Below are positions 38,431 through 47,105 of a DNA stretch of 64,000 nt, piece by piece; within the stretch, counting starts at the first letter, position 1, and the number at the start of each line of letters is the position of its first letter. Below the pieces are notes generated by a model. It was given only the letters and a program-made list of their open reading frames with translations, was not told where the DNA came from and did not search any database. Location of the stretch: contig NZ_RXOF01000007.1 in assembly GCF_003970915.1 (NCBI RefSeq), positions 62,001 to 126,000 of the forward strand, written 5' to 3'. A program made the position numbers and the translations under genes. This DNA is from Hymenobacter gummosus. Its GTDB lineage: Bacteria; Bacteroidota; Bacteroidia; Cytophagales; Hymenobacteraceae.

Positions 38431-39423
38431 ATGCCAGTGTTAGAAAAAGTCCGCCGGGCCGTGCGGCGGCATTTCGGGTTTTCCCGCACCGAAACCAACG
38501 GCTTCGCCCTCTTGCTCATCCTGCTGGTAGCTCTGCTGGCGGCGCCCTTGCTGCTGCGGCCGGCCCTACCCGCCTACGACCCCGGCCGTGACCGGCAGCA
38601 GCTCGATGAAGTAGCCGCTGAGCTGACTGCTGCCCGCCCCGCCGCGGCCACCCGCCGCCGCTACCCCGCGCGCCGCCCCGCCTACGCCCGCGTAGCGCGC
38701 ATTCCGCTCACGCCCTTCGACCCGAACACCGTGGACGAAACCGGCTGGCAGGCCCGCGGGCTGCCGCGCTTCCTGGCCAAGCGGCTGGTAAAATACCGCG
38801 ACGTTATCGGCGGCTTCAAGGCCAAGGAGCAGCTGCGCAAGGCCTACGGGCTTGAGGACAGCACTTACCAGCGCCTGGCGCCCTACCTGCTGCTGCCCGA
38901 GAGCCTGCCGCCGCGGGAGAAAAAGGAGTACGCCAGCCGCTACCCCGTCCGCAACACTCAGCCCGCGGCCCCGGGGCCGCCGCAGCCCGGCCGCTTTCCG
39001 CGCAAGCCGCGCAACCTGCAGCCCTTCGACCTGAACGCGGCCGATACCACCCAGCTCATGCAGATTCGGGGCTTTGGCCGGCGCCTTTCGCAGCGGGTGG
39101 TAGAGTACCGGGAGCGGCTGGGCGGCTTTATCAACGTGGGCCAGAGCGCCGAAATATACAGCCTGCGCGACGCGCCCGACCTGGTGGATAGCCTGCGCAA
39201 GTACACCTTCGTGGCACCTGGTTATCAACCCCAGCCCCTCAACGTGAACGAGGGCGCGTTCGAGGAAATCTGCCAGCACCCGTACCTGGGCAAGCGCCTG
39301 GCCCGCGTGCTGGTGGCCTACCGCCAGCAGCACGGCCGCTTCCGTCAGCCCGCCGACTTGCGCCAGATTCGCATCCTCGACGACGAAACCTACCAGAAGC
39401 TGCTGCCCTACCTCAGGTTCTGA
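38431..39423 (+). CDS. Membrane-anchored helix-hairpin-helix protein (ComEA-like)
   Basis: 330 residues from ATG at 38431. One membrane helix near the N-terminus (FALLLILLVALLAAPLLL) puts the rest outside the inner membrane. Three HhH modules follow: FDPNTVDETGWQARGLPRFL, FDLNAADTTQLMQIRGFGRR and LNVNEGAFEEICQHPYLGKR, each followed by a Y-R/V-GGF type tail. ComEA proteins with this layout bind incoming DNA in the periplasm during natural transformation; this role is plausible but no other competence gene is nearby. The stop TGA is the first word of a short palindrome. Confidence 0.88.
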   Translation: MPVLEKVRRAVRRHFGFSRTETNGFALLLILLVALLAAPLLLRPALPAYDPGRDRQQLDEVAAELTAARPAAATRRRYPARRPAYARVARIPLTPFDPNTVDETGWQARGLPRFLAKRLVKYRDVIGGFKAKEQLRKAYGLEDSTYQRLAPYLLLPESLPPREKKEYASRYPVRNTQPAAPGPPQPGRFPRKPRNLQPFDLNAADTTQLMQIRGFGRRLSQRVVEYRERLGGFINVGQSAEIYSLRDAPDLVDSLRKYTFVAPGYQPQPLNVNEGAFEEICQHPYLGKRLARVLVAYRQQHGRFRQPADLRQIRILDDETYQKLLPYLRF

Positions 39424-39480
39424 ATAAGGGAATGACTGGATGCTTGAATAGGATGCCCCAATCAACCCTTCCCTTATTCA
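39421..39480. repeat. Palindrome starting at a stop codon (TGAATAAGGGAA)
   Basis: Perfect 12-bp arms 39421-39432 and 39469-39480 around a 36-base loop that holds related words (TTGAATAGG). The left arm begins with the TGA stop of the HhH gene. Confidence 0.8.
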
Positions 39481-39554
39481 ACCACCGACTTTAGACCAAA
39501 GGCGGACGCTTTGCGTAAGGCAGCGCATATGCTCCGGCTTGCCCGGCCGGGCCG

Positions 39555-40463
39555 ATGCTCAAACTCTGCCTTTCGCCTATGCTGTTCGTGCTCCGTGACA
39601 AACTGGTTCCCCTGCTGATTTTCGTGCAGTCGGTGCTGTGCGGCTGCGCCAAGGACGCTGACCGCGGCGACTTTGAGCGCGTTAGCAAGGACTACAGCGT
39701 GCAGGCCGTAGGCCGCCTGCACAAGACCGAGGTAGTGGAAAGCTCCGGCCTGGCCTTGGCCGACAGCAGCGGCAACCTCTGGACCCACGGCGACGGCGGC
39801 AATACCACCTGGCTATACTTGGTCACGCCCCAGGGCGACCTGATTCGGACGCACCCGGTGCGTGGCGCTTCCAACGTGGACTGGGAGGACCTGGCCCAGG
39901 ACCGGCAGCGTCGGCAGCTGTTCATCGGCGACTTCGGCAACAACGGCAACAAGCGCCGCGACTTGCGCATCTACCGCCTCTCGGGCGCCGATTTGAAAAC
40001 GGTGGACACCATCCGCTTCCATTACCCCGATCAGCGGCAGTTTCCGCCCAAGAAAAAGGCCCGCAACTTCGACTGCGAGGCGTTTTTCTACCACAACGAC
40101 AGCCTGTACCTGTTTACCAAAAACCGCGGCGAGGGCAACTGGGTAAAGGAATATCACCTCCCCGCCCGCCCCGGCCGCTACGTGGCCCGCCTGGCCGACA
40201 GCATCCGCATCAATACCTGGATTACCGCCGCCGATATCAGTCCCGACGGGCGCACCGTGGCCCTGCTTGGCTACGGCCACGTGTACCTGCTGCAGCCCCA
40301 GGCCGGGCAGCGCCTGTTCGATGGGGCCAAGAGCTGCCTGCCCCTGCCCTCCAGCGGGCAGGCCGAAGCCCTCACCTTCGTCGACGACCACGACTTCGTG
40401 GTCAGCAACGAGAAGGGGAAGCTGTTTCGGGCCCGCTACCGCGGCGACACGGCCAGCCGCTAA
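39555..40463 (+). CDS. Putative lipoprotein with propeller-like repeats
   Basis: 302 residues from ATG at 39555; ATG at 39579 would give a shorter, more usual lipoprotein signal ending LCGC (Cys31 in the longer form). Body: ESSGLALADSSGNLWTHGDG, NVDWEDLAQDRQRRQLFIGD, FGNNGNKRRDLRIYRL and ARNFDCEAFFYHNDSLYLFT. The combination DWEDL, GDFGNNG and DCEA is a recurring pattern in an uncharacterised Bacteroidota envelope family resembling phytase- or SdiA-regulated-like propellers. No enzyme activity can be assigned. Monocistronic, with a private-word palindrome upstream. Confidence 0.78.
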   Translation: MLKLCLSPMLFVLRDKLVPLLIFVQSVLCGCAKDADRGDFERVSKDYSVQAVGRLHKTEVVESSGLALADSSGNLWTHGDGGNTTWLYLVTPQGDLIRTHPVRGASNVDWEDLAQDRQRRQLFIGDFGNNGNKRRDLRIYRLSGADLKTVDTIRFHYPDQRQFPPKKKARNFDCEAFFYHNDSLYLFTKNRGEGNWVKEYHLPARPGRYVARLADSIRINTWITAADISPDGRTVALLGYGHVYLLQPQAGQRLFDGAKSCLPLPSSGQAEALTFVDDHDFVVSNEKGKLFRARYRGDTASR

Positions 40464-40517
40464 ACAAACCGGCCGGCCCGGCGGTAATTTCTGCCTACCC
40501 CAACCAATTACCTTCCC

Positions 40518-41396
40518 ATGCCCGAAACCATCCTGATTACCGGCGCCACCGGCACCGTCGGCTCCGAACTGGTGCGCGCCCTCAGCAACCGCGGCGCCCG
40601 CGTACGCGCCGGCGTGCACTCCATCATCAAGGGCGACCGGCTGCGCCAGTTCAACCCCGAGGTGCAGCTGGTGGAGTTGGATTATGACCGCCCCGCCACT
40701 CTTACGCCCGCCTTCACCGGCGTCGACCGGGTGTTTCTCATCACCCCCTTCGTCGAAAACCAGGTCGACATCAGCCGCACGCTCATCGACGCGGCGCGGG
40801 CCGCCGGGGTGCGGCAAGTGGTGAAGCTGTCGGCCCTGGGCGCCGAGGCCGAGCCGGGCATTCAGTTGGGGCGCTGGCACCGCGAGGCCGAGCAGTACCT
40901 GGCCCAAAGCGGGCTGCCCTACGCCATCCTGCGGCCCGCCAGCTTTCTGCAGAACTTCCTCACTTACCAGGGCGAGGCCATCCGGCAGCAGCGCAGCATC
41001 TTTATGCCGCTGGGCCAGGGCCGCGCCGGCTACATCGACGCCTTCGATATTGCCGAAGCCGCCGCCGCCATCCTCACCGACGACGTGCCCAAGCACCACG
41101 GCCGCGCCTACGCCCTTACCGGCCCGCTGGCCCTCACAGTAGAGGAAGTGGCCGCGGCCATCGGTCAGGCCACCGGCCAGCCCGTGCGGTACGTCGACGT
41201 GCCCGAGGAGGCCGCCCGCCAGGCCATGCAGGGCGCCCCGCAGTGGCTGGTCGACAGCATGGCGGAATTGAATGCCCTCATCCGCGCGGGGCACGCCGCG
41301 GCCGTTACGCCGGACGTGCAGCGCCTCACCGGCCGCGTGCCGCGTACCGTGCAGGAGTTTGCCCAGGAGCACCGGGCCGAGTTTCTGCCGGCTTAG
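40518..41396 (+). CDS. NmrA-like NAD(P)-binding oxidoreductase/reductase
   Basis: 292 residues. The N-terminal Rossmann motif is ITGATGTVGSELVRAL (GxxGxxG). Other typical parts are VELDYDRPATLTPAFTGVDR, VVKLSALGAEAEPG and PYAILRPASFLQNFL. It belongs to the atypical SDR group around NmrA and QOR2-type quinone reductases, which sense or reduce with NAD(P)H. The classical YxxxK site is not evident, consistent with NmrA-like members. Single gene; the substrate cannot be told. Confidence 0.88.
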   Translation: MPETILITGATGTVGSELVRALSNRGARVRAGVHSIIKGDRLRQFNPEVQLVELDYDRPATLTPAFTGVDRVFLITPFVENQVDISRTLIDAARAAGVRQVVKLSALGAEAEPGIQLGRWHREAEQYLAQSGLPYAILRPASFLQNFLTYQGEAIRQQRSIFMPLGQGRAGYIDAFDIAEAAAAILTDDVPKHHGRAYALTGPLALTVEEVAAAIGQATGQPVRYVDVPEEAARQAMQGAPQWLVDSMAELNALIRAGHAAAVTPDVQRLTGRVPRTVQEFAQEHRAEFLPA

Positions 41397-41650
41397 CCGC
41401 TTGCAGTGGCGGCGCCGCACTTGCGCCTGCACACTCTTTCGGAAGAGGCGGAAATAAGCCCGGGTCAATAATCCTTGTTTTAAGGCCGCATCACTCTCAA
41501 AGGCCAAGCCCGGAGCAGGCATCTGCCCCGGGCTTAGCCTTTGTATCGATTGTCGTGATGAATCTGTTCAGGGAGTCGTGGTCAGCAAAATTCGCCTGTC
41601 ATCCGACGTACGCGCCGGGAAGGATGCCTCTCTTCTTGATCAGTTTCGAC
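41397..41650. other. Intergenic region, nothing recognised
   Basis: About 250 bases between the NmrA-like gene and the terminator of the minus-strand disordered-protein gene. The plus-strand frame that crosses it into 43156 is a Cys/Arg/Ser shadow of the opposite strand. I see no RNA gene or repeat here. Confidence 0.4.
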
Positions 41651-41654
41651 AAAA

Positions 41655-41690
41655 AAAAGGGCCTTCGGCAACTGCCGAAGGCCCTTTTGC
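41655..41690 (-). terminator. Terminator after the disordered-protein gene
   Basis: A perfect 15-bp stem AAAAGGGCCTTCGGC with its complement and a short loop; the A-run on the left becomes a T run on the minus strand, 19 bases after the stop. Confidence 0.9.
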
Positions 41691-41708
41691 AATTAGCGGG
41701 GTGTCGAC

Positions 41709-43547
41709 CTAGTAACGGTCGTCATCGTCGCGGCCGCTGTTGCGGCGCATCGAAGAACCCGAGCCGTAGTCCGAATCTTCGTCCTGGCTGCGGTATTGGT
41801 TGCGGTTTTGCTGGCCGTAGTTGCGGTTGCGGTCCTCGTTGCGCATGTCGCCGCGGGCGGGCGAGCCTTGGCGCGAGTTGCGGTTCGACGAGTCGTACTC
41901 GTCGTTGTAGGAGCCGCCGCGCGAGCCGTAGCCCTGGTCGGAGTTGCCCCCGTAGCCGCCGCGGCCTTCGTTGTAGCCGCTACGCGAGCCATAGTTTTCC
42001 TGCTGCGAGCCGTACGACGAGCCCGAGCGGCCGGAGCTGTACCGGTCGTCGTTGTAGCCGCCGCCGTAGCCGCCGCCCATCTGGCCGCCGCCCATGTTGC
42101 TGCGGCCGTAGTTGCCCTGGCTGCGGTTGTCGTCCTGGTTGCGGCGGCCCGAGCCTTGGTTGTCGTAGCCCCCGCGCGAGGAAGAGCGGTCCTGGTCTTC
42201 GCGCTGGTTGCGGGTGCTGTACTGGCCGTAGTCGTCCTGCTCCCGGCCGCCACGGTTGCCGCGGTTCTGGTCGTAGCCCCCGCCGCTCATCGACGAGCGG
42301 CCGTAGTCCTGGCTATAGCCCTGCTGGCCGTAGCGCGAGCCGTTGTCGTTGGAGCTGCGGTAGTCGTCCTGGTAGTTGCCCTGACCGCCGTAGCCGCCCT
42401 GGCCGCTACGGCCGCCCATGTTGCCGCGGTTGTCCCAGTCCTGCTGGTTGCCACCGCCGTAGTTGCGGCCCTGGTAGTCGCCACCCTGCGAGCCGCTGCG
42501 GCCCTGCTGGCCACCGCCCATGCTGCTACCGCCCTGCTGACCGTAGCCGCGCTCCTGGTAGCCGTACGAGTCGCGCTGGCCGTACTGGCTGTCCATCTGG
42601 CCCTGGCGCATCTCACCGTAGTTGTGGCCGCCCTGGCCGCCGCGGTTCTGGTCGTTGCGGTTGCCGTAATCCTGCTGATTACGGCCGCCGTAGTTGCTTT
42701 GCTGGCCGTAGCTGCCGCTGTAGCCGCCCTGGTTGCCGTAGCCGTTGCCACCCCGGTCGCCGCCGCGGTAGTCATCCTGGCCGTAGGAGTTGCCCTGGCG
42801 GCCGCGGTTGTAGCCGTCTTCGCCGTACTCGTTGCCGCGCGAACGGGTGTCGAAGTCGCGGTCCTGATTACCATAGCCGCCCTGCGTCGAGCCGTAGCCC
42901 TGCTGGCCGAATTCGCCGCGCCCGGCGCCGCTATACATGTTCTCGTCGCGGTCATGGTCGCGGTAGCTGCCCTGGGTGCTGTTGCCGAAGTTGCCGCCGT
43001 AGTTGTTGCGGTCCTGATCCTGCTGGCCGCCCGAGCGGTAGTTCTGGTCATTGCCCTGCTCCGACGACTGGCCTTTGCCCGAAGCCGAGCCGCTCTTGCT
43101 GCCCGAGGTCGAAGACTTCGATGCCGTGGCGCTGCTGCCCGACTTCTTGGCCGTAGTCGAAGCCGAAGAAGTTGAGCCCGTGGCCGACTTGCCGGCGCTG
43201 CTGCCCGACTTGCTGCTGGAGCTACCGGATTTGCTGGCGCCCGACTTGCTGCCGGTGCTGCCTTGGGCCGTGGTCGAGCCGGTGATGCCGCCCTGGCCCA
43301 TGCTCGTTTCCGAGTTGGCCAGCGACTGGCTGGAAGTAGTCGAGCCCGACTCACGGTTGCTGGTGCTGCCGCTGGTCAGGCCCGAAGAGGAAGTGGAGGA
43401 ACCGGGGTTGGTGCCGGTGTTACCTTGCATGCCGCCCGTAGTAGAGCCCATGCCCGACGCGTTGGTGGCGCCGCTGTTCTGGGCACCCGTCGAAGAGCCG
43501 GCATTCTGGTTCTTCTGGTCGTTCGGATTTTTGGTGTTGTCCGCCAT
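41709..43547 (-). CDS. Large intrinsically disordered, FUS-like low-complexity protein
   Basis: 612 residues, starting MADNTKNPNDQKNQNAG. No folded domain, signal peptide or membrane segment is visible. Residues 1 to about 165 are Ser/Thr/Gly/Ala-rich with Lys (SKSGSSSSKSGSSAGKSATG). From about 166 to the end the chain is dominated by Gly, Tyr, Gln, Asn, Arg and Asp in motifs such as QQGYGSTQGGYGNQDRD, GSYGQQSNYGGRNQQDYG and DRGGNGYGNQGGYSGSYGQQ. This mix of Tyr-Gly-Gln/Ser with Arg-Gly-Gly resembles the prion-like and RGG parts of eukaryotic FUS/hnRNP proteins, which form condensates with RNA. The open frame is intact over 1.8 kb, has a strong terminator, and repeats are imperfect, all of which argue for a real gene. 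Function unknown; RNA or DNA binding, stress protection or biofilm matrix are possibilities. Confidence 0.85.
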   Translation of the reverse strand: MADNTKNPNDQKNQNAGSSTGAQNSGATNASGMGSTTGGMQGNTGTNPGSSTSSSGLTSGSTSNRESGSTTSSQSLANSETSMGQGGITGSTTAQGSTGSKSGASKSGSSSSKSGSSAGKSATGSTSSASTTAKKSGSSATASKSSTSGSKSGSASGKGQSSEQGNDQNYRSGGQQDQDRNNYGGNFGNSTQGSYRDHDRDENMYSGAGRGEFGQQGYGSTQGGYGNQDRDFDTRSRGNEYGEDGYNRGRQGNSYGQDDYRGGDRGGNGYGNQGGYSGSYGQQSNYGGRNQQDYGNRNDQNRGGQGGHNYGEMRQGQMDSQYGQRDSYGYQERGYGQQGGSSMGGGQQGRSGSQGGDYQGRNYGGGNQQDWDNRGNMGGRSGQGGYGGQGNYQDDYRSSNDNGSRYGQQGYSQDYGRSSMSGGGYDQNRGNRGGREQDDYGQYSTRNQREDQDRSSSRGGYDNQGSGRRNQDDNRSQGNYGRSNMGGGQMGGGYGGGYNDDRYSSGRSGSSYGSQQENYGSRSGYNEGRGGYGGNSDQGYGSRGGSYNDEYDSSNRNSRQGSPARGDMRNEDRNRNYGQQNRNQYRSQDEDSDYGSGSSMRRNSGRDDDDRY

Positions 43548-43701
43548 GATGTGGAAGGTGTAGTTGGTTGGGTGAGAATTGGGAAAGCGGTTAAACTATA
43601 CGCCGCCCCTGCCGTGGAGTTGTCCAAACGTCCACAATTCAGCTCCCGTCCCAGACGCGCCAAGCATCGTTACTTTCCTATTCAACCCGGGCTAAGTGCA
43701 C

Positions 43702-43734
43702 AAAAAAGCCGCCCCGGCCCGGGGCGGCTTTTCG
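43702..43734 (-). terminator. Terminator downstream of gldH
   Basis: A strong GC stem (AAAAGCCGCCCCGG with its complement) flanked by A6 and T4, 23 bases after the gldH stop; the A-run gives a T run on the minus strand. Confidence 0.88.
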
Positions 43735-43756
43735 CGCGTTAGCAGCATGTAATCGG

Positions 43757-44272
43757 CTAGTTGGCCGCGCCGTCGGCCGGGGCTTTTTCCACCCGCACGC
43801 CCACCGACATAATGCCCGGCAGCACGTCCTGGCGCATGTACTGCTCCAGGGTAAGGCGGTAGGTGCCGGCCTGCGGAAAGCGCTGCCGCGGCATGGCCAG
43901 AAACTGGTGGTCGAAAATGTCGCCCATACCATTGCCGCGGGGCTCCCCGGTCTTCGGGTCCATCAAGATCATCTGGTGCAGCATGGGCTTGCCCACCGGC
44001 CCGCCGGGCCCGGTCAGCGTAGCCTTGATGTACAGGTTGTAGTAGCCATACATCGAGGCGTTGCGCACGTTCAGGTACACGTTATAAGCCTGCGCAGGGT
44101 CCTCAATCTTGAACTCGAACGCCGGCTTGGTCTGCACCGACCACAGGTAGGGCTGGCCGTTGGCTTCCAGGTCGGTATTGTCCTCGTACACGCGGTTCGC
44201 GTCGCAGGCCGCGAGGGCCGGCAGCAGGGCCAGCAGGGCGGCCCGGCGCAGCAGTGGAATAAAGCGCAGCAT
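43757..44272 (-). CDS. gldH: Gliding motility lipoprotein GldH
   Basis: 171 residues. Lipoprotein signal with lipobox LAAC (Cys23). The mature part matches GldH: NRVYEDNTDLEANGQPYLW, FEFKIEDPAQAYNVYLNVRN and RFPQAGTYRLTLEQYMRQD followed by GIMSVGVRVEKA. GldH is needed for gliding and surface-protein movement in Flavobacterium and is found in Bacteroidota with T9SS, fitting the many T9SS cargo proteins here. It starts 3 bases after the ricT stop, so the two form an operon, an arrangement I remember as conserved in the phylum. Confidence 0.95.
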   Translation of the reverse strand: MLRFIPLLRRAALLALLPALAACDANRVYEDNTDLEANGQPYLWSVQTKPAFEFKIEDPAQAYNVYLNVRNASMYGYYNLYIKATLTGPGGPVGKPMLHQMILMDPKTGEPRGNGMGDIFDHQFLAMPRQRFPQAGTYRLTLEQYMRQDVLPGIMSVGVRVEKAPADGAAN

Positions 44273-44275
44273 CGG

Positions 44276-45811
44276 TTAAGAAGCCGAAGGTGAAGGATTG
44301 GCCGGCGCCCCGCCGCCCGCCTCGGGGCCGCCGCGGCGGCCACCGCGGCGCGAACGGCCGCTCCGCTCGCCGCGGCCTTCCTCGCCCGGGGGCTTGGAAG
44401 CCGGGCCGCTGCCGTCGGGGGCCGGGCCGGCCGCGTTGCGGAAGCGCGGGTCGAAGCGCGGGGCCGGGCGGTCGGTGCGCGGGGCGTCGGTGGTTACGTT
44501 GGAGCGGCCGCGGCGGCTGCCTGAGCGGCCACCGGCCTTGGGGGCGCCAGCGGCGCCCTCGGCGGGCGGCGTGGCTTCCACCGGCGGCTTGGGCTTGGGC
44601 TCGGTGCGGGGCCGCGGGGCGTCTTTGGGCAAAGTAGCCGTGGGCTTGGGCTGCACGCCGGGGCCGGGGGCCACCGGGCCTTTCTCCTTGCCTTTTTTCT
44701 TGCGCTTGGCCCGCTTGCCCGCCTTGATTTTGTCGTCGAGGCGGTCGAGGGAGCCTTCCACGTGCTCCTGCACGCTGACTTCCACCACCGGCTCCGTCAC
44801 GGGCGCCAGCAGGGTGTCGGGCTTTTCGCCGGCCTTGTTCAGGGCTTGGATTTCCTTCACGCGCTCGGTGGGCAGCATTATCCAGTTGTTGTCGCCGCGG
44901 AAGGCAAACCACATGCGCTTCTTGAAGATGTCGGTCTTCTGCAAAAAGGCGTCGCCCATCTGCGTCTGCAGGGGCCGCGACACCTGCGGAATGTCCTTGA
45001 GCGCGTCGAGGTAGGTTTCCAGCTCGTAGTTCAGGCAGCACTTCAGGCGGCCGCACTGCCCCGAGAGCTTGGCCGGGTTCAGGCTCAGGTTCTGGTAGCG
45101 CGCGGCGGTGGTGCTTACGCTCTTAAACTCCGTCAGCCAGGTGGAGCAGCACAGCTCCCGCCCGCAGGCCCCGATACCGCCCAGGCGGCCGGCCTCGTGG
45201 CGCAGGGAAATCTGGCGCATCTCCACCCGCACGCGGAATTCCTCGGCCAGGCGCTTAATCAGGTCGCGGAAATCCACGCGGTCCTCGGCCGAGTAGAAGA
45301 AGGTAGCGCGGGTGCGGTCGGCTTGGTACTCCACATCCGAGAGCTTCATCTTGAGGCGCAGCTCATCCACCACCGAGCGGGCCCGGAACATGGTGTTCAG
45401 CTCCAGCTCGCGGGCCGCTTCGTAGCGCTCCACGTCCTGGGCCGTGGCCACGCGGATGATGGTGCGGATGTCCTTGGAGTCCTGGGCGACCTTTTTCTTT
45501 TTCATCTGCAGGCGTACCAGCTCGCCCTTGAGCGAGACGTAGCCCAGGTGCCAGCCGTTGCCGCCGGCCTCCACCACCACCGCGTCGCCGGTGATGAGCA
45601 GCAGGCGCTTATCGTTGCGGTAAAACTCTTTGCGTCCGCCCTTGAAGCGGATTTCTACGAGGTCGAATTCCTGGAAGCCGGCGGGCAGGTCAAGGTCCTG
45701 CAGCCAGTCGAAAACGTTCAGGCGCGTACAGCCGCCCGACGAGCAGCCCCCTTTGGAGCCACAGCCAGAGGTGGCGCAACCGCCGCCGCTGGAACATGAA
45801 GTGCAAGCCAC
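44276..45811 (-). CDS. ricT: PSP1/RicT family protein with Cys-rich N-terminus and disordered Arg/Gly tail
   Basis: 511 residues. The first ~28 residues are Cys/Gly/Ser-rich (CTSCSSGGGCATSGCGSKGG), then comes the PSP1 domain. Conserved Cys motifs GACGRELCCSTWL and GQCGRLKCCLNYE are those that hold iron-sulfur clusters with RicA and RicF in Bacillus, where the complex controls RNA processing. From about residue 330 a long tail turns Lys-rich (AGKRAKRKKKGKEKG) then Pro-, Arg- and Gly-rich (RSGRSRRGGRRGGPEAGGG), probably disordered and nucleic-acid binding. This tail is much longer than in Bacillus RicT. Operon with gldH. A -7 box lies 64 bases upstream. Confidence 0.9.
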   Translation of the reverse strand: MACTSCSSGGGCATSGCGSKGGCSSGGCTRLNVFDWLQDLDLPAGFQEFDLVEIRFKGGRKEFYRNDKRLLLITGDAVVVEAGGNGWHLGYVSLKGELVRLQMKKKKVAQDSKDIRTIIRVATAQDVERYEAARELELNTMFRARSVVDELRLKMKLSDVEYQADRTRATFFYSAEDRVDFRDLIKRLAEEFRVRVEMRQISLRHEAGRLGGIGACGRELCCSTWLTEFKSVSTTAARYQNLSLNPAKLSGQCGRLKCCLNYELETYLDALKDIPQVSRPLQTQMGDAFLQKTDIFKKRMWFAFRGDNNWIMLPTERVKEIQALNKAGEKPDTLLAPVTEPVVEVSVQEHVEGSLDRLDDKIKAGKRAKRKKKGKEKGPVAPGPGVQPKPTATLPKDAPRPRTEPKPKPPVEATPPAEGAAGAPKAGGRSGSRRGRSNVTTDAPRTDRPAPRFDPRFRNAAGPAPDGSGPASKPPGEEGRGERSGRSRRGGRRGGPEAGGGAPANPSPSAS

Positions 45812-46226
45812 AGTGAGAATCTATATCAAGCAGGCCGCCGGTGGGCGGCCCGCGAACAACAATGGGGTTTCAAACAAAGATAAGCATTTCGGGAGGGGGT
45901 ACGGGCCGGCAGGGATTAGGGCCCGCGGCTTCCCGTTTTGGGTCGCCCCTACCGGCCGTCAATCAGCCAGAGGCCGCTTGGTCACCCTCCTTTCCAATTT
46001 CTGGACTTTATCAATAGGCCGCTCATTGGCAGCCACAGGCTAACAACTGTACGTTCCGGGGCCGGAGCGACGAGGGCTAATATTAACATAATACCATAAA
46101 CAACAGCTAAATAAACGCCGCAACATTCCCAGCAAAATTCAAGGCTCTCCCGGTATTACTAGGGTACCAGCGCCTGCCTACGCGCGCGATACGGTGAGGC
46201 TATTATGAAGTTTTGATGAATTTTAT
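45812..46226. other. Intergenic region between ricT and the metalloprotease gene
   Basis: About 415 bases. Contains a short hairpin (GGCCGCC/GGCGGCC near 45831-45850), the ricT -7 box, and an AT-rich stretch from about 46075 to 46295 leading to the metalloprotease promoter. No coding signal or RNA gene recognised. Confidence 0.45.
45875..45882 (-). promoter_or_regulatory. Candidate -7 box TATCTTTG for ricT-gldH
   Basis: Exact TAnnTTTG on the minus strand, 64 bases before the ricT ATG. No clear TTG at the expected upstream distance. Confidence 0.5.
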
Positions 46227-46257
46227 TTGATGTTTTCAAAAAACACTCCTACCTTTT
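46227..46257 (+). promoter_or_regulatory. Candidate promoter TTG-N20-TACCTTTT
   Basis: TTG at 46227-46229 and TACCTTTTG at 46250-46258, spaced 20 bases, in an AT-rich spacer 38 bases before the ATG at 46296. One of the best matches to the Bacteroidota promoter in the window. Confidence 0.65.
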
Positions 46258-46295
46258 GCGCATTGTTCAACCAAAACCCCAACCAAACCACCGTT

Positions 46296-47105
46296 ATGAA
46301 AGTCAACAAAGTACTTTCGACTCTCGCAGTGTGTGCCTTCACGGCGCTGTCGTTCACCAGCTGCTCCAAGAAGGAAAATGTTCAAGCTCCCGATGCCGTG
46401 TCGGAGGACGTACTGACCCAGATTAAAGCGCTGGGCTTTACTTCGACGGGCGCCAAGAAAGTGGACAATGGCTACCTGGTCGAAGGTGACATCTTCCTGA
46501 CGGATGCCGACCTGAAGAGCGCTCCGCAGAACGAATTCCTGCGCGTAGGCGACGAGGAGCAGTACCGCACCAACAACCTGGTGAGCGTGGGCACCTCGCA
46601 GCGCACCATTACCATTGCCGTATCGAGCACGCTGCCCTCGGCCTACGTAACGGCCACCGACGAGCTGATTCGCCGCTACAACGCGCTGAACCTGCGCATC
46701 CGGTTCTCGCGCGTTACCTCGGGTGCCAACATTACCCTGACCAAGGCTCCCTCGGGCGCGGGCTACCTGGCCTCGGCCGGCTTCCCCTCGGGCGGCAACC
46801 CCTACTCGCAGGTACTGGTTAACTCGAACTCCATCGGCACCTCGTACGCCACCACGTACATTGCCACCATCCTGGCGCACGAAGTGGGCCACTGCATCGG
46901 CTTCCGCCACACCGACTACATGGGCCGTCAGTACAGCTGCGGTGGCTCGGCCGTAAACGAAGGCGCCAGCACCGTGGGTGCCGTACACATCCCCGGCACG
47001 CCCACCGGTGTAGACCCGAACTCGTGGATGCTGGCCTGCATCGGCTACGGCGGCAACCGTCCGTTCAACTCGAACGACCAAGTTGCGCTTAACTACATCT
47101 ACTAA
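46296..47105 (+). CDS. M57-like zinc metalloprotease lipoprotein (HEIGH family), copy 1
   Basis: 269 residues from ATG at 46296. Lipoprotein signal with FTSC (Cys23). The zinc site HEVGHCIGFRH (195-205) fits HExxHxxGxxH metzincins and the dual-action HEIGH (M57) family. Upstream are a propeptide-like segment (DVLTQIKALGFTSTGAKKVD, GYLVEGDIFLTDADL) and EEQYRTNNLV. A Cys-containing stretch follows (RQYSCGGSAVNEGASTVGAV). It is probably a surface or periplasmic protease; substrate unknown. A paralogue lies directly downstream on the same strand, separated by a terminator that can also form an alternative hairpin. Confidence 0.9.
   Translation: MKVNKVLSTLAVCAFTALSFTSCSKKENVQAPDAVSEDVLTQIKALGFTSTGAKKVDNGYLVEGDIFLTDADLKSAPQNEFLRVGDEEQYRTNNLVSVGTSQRTITIAVSSTLPSAYVTATDELIRRYNALNLRIRFSRVTSGANITLTKAPSGAGYLASAGFPSGGNPYSQVLVNSNSIGTSYATTYIATILAHEVGHCIGFRHTDYMGRQYSCGGSAVNEGASTVGAVHIPGTPTGVDPNSWMLACIGYGGNRPFNSNDQVALNYIY

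Noticed and set aside
41243-43156. 637-codon plus-strand frame rich in Cys, Arg and Ser
   Set aside because: It is the complement of the Gly/Tyr/Gln-rich protein on the minus strand; its composition follows from that gene, and it has no start context or terminator of its own.
41796-43175. 459-codon Val/Ala-rich plus-strand frame
   Set aside because: Another shadow of the same disordered-protein gene; the low complexity arises from codon complementarity.
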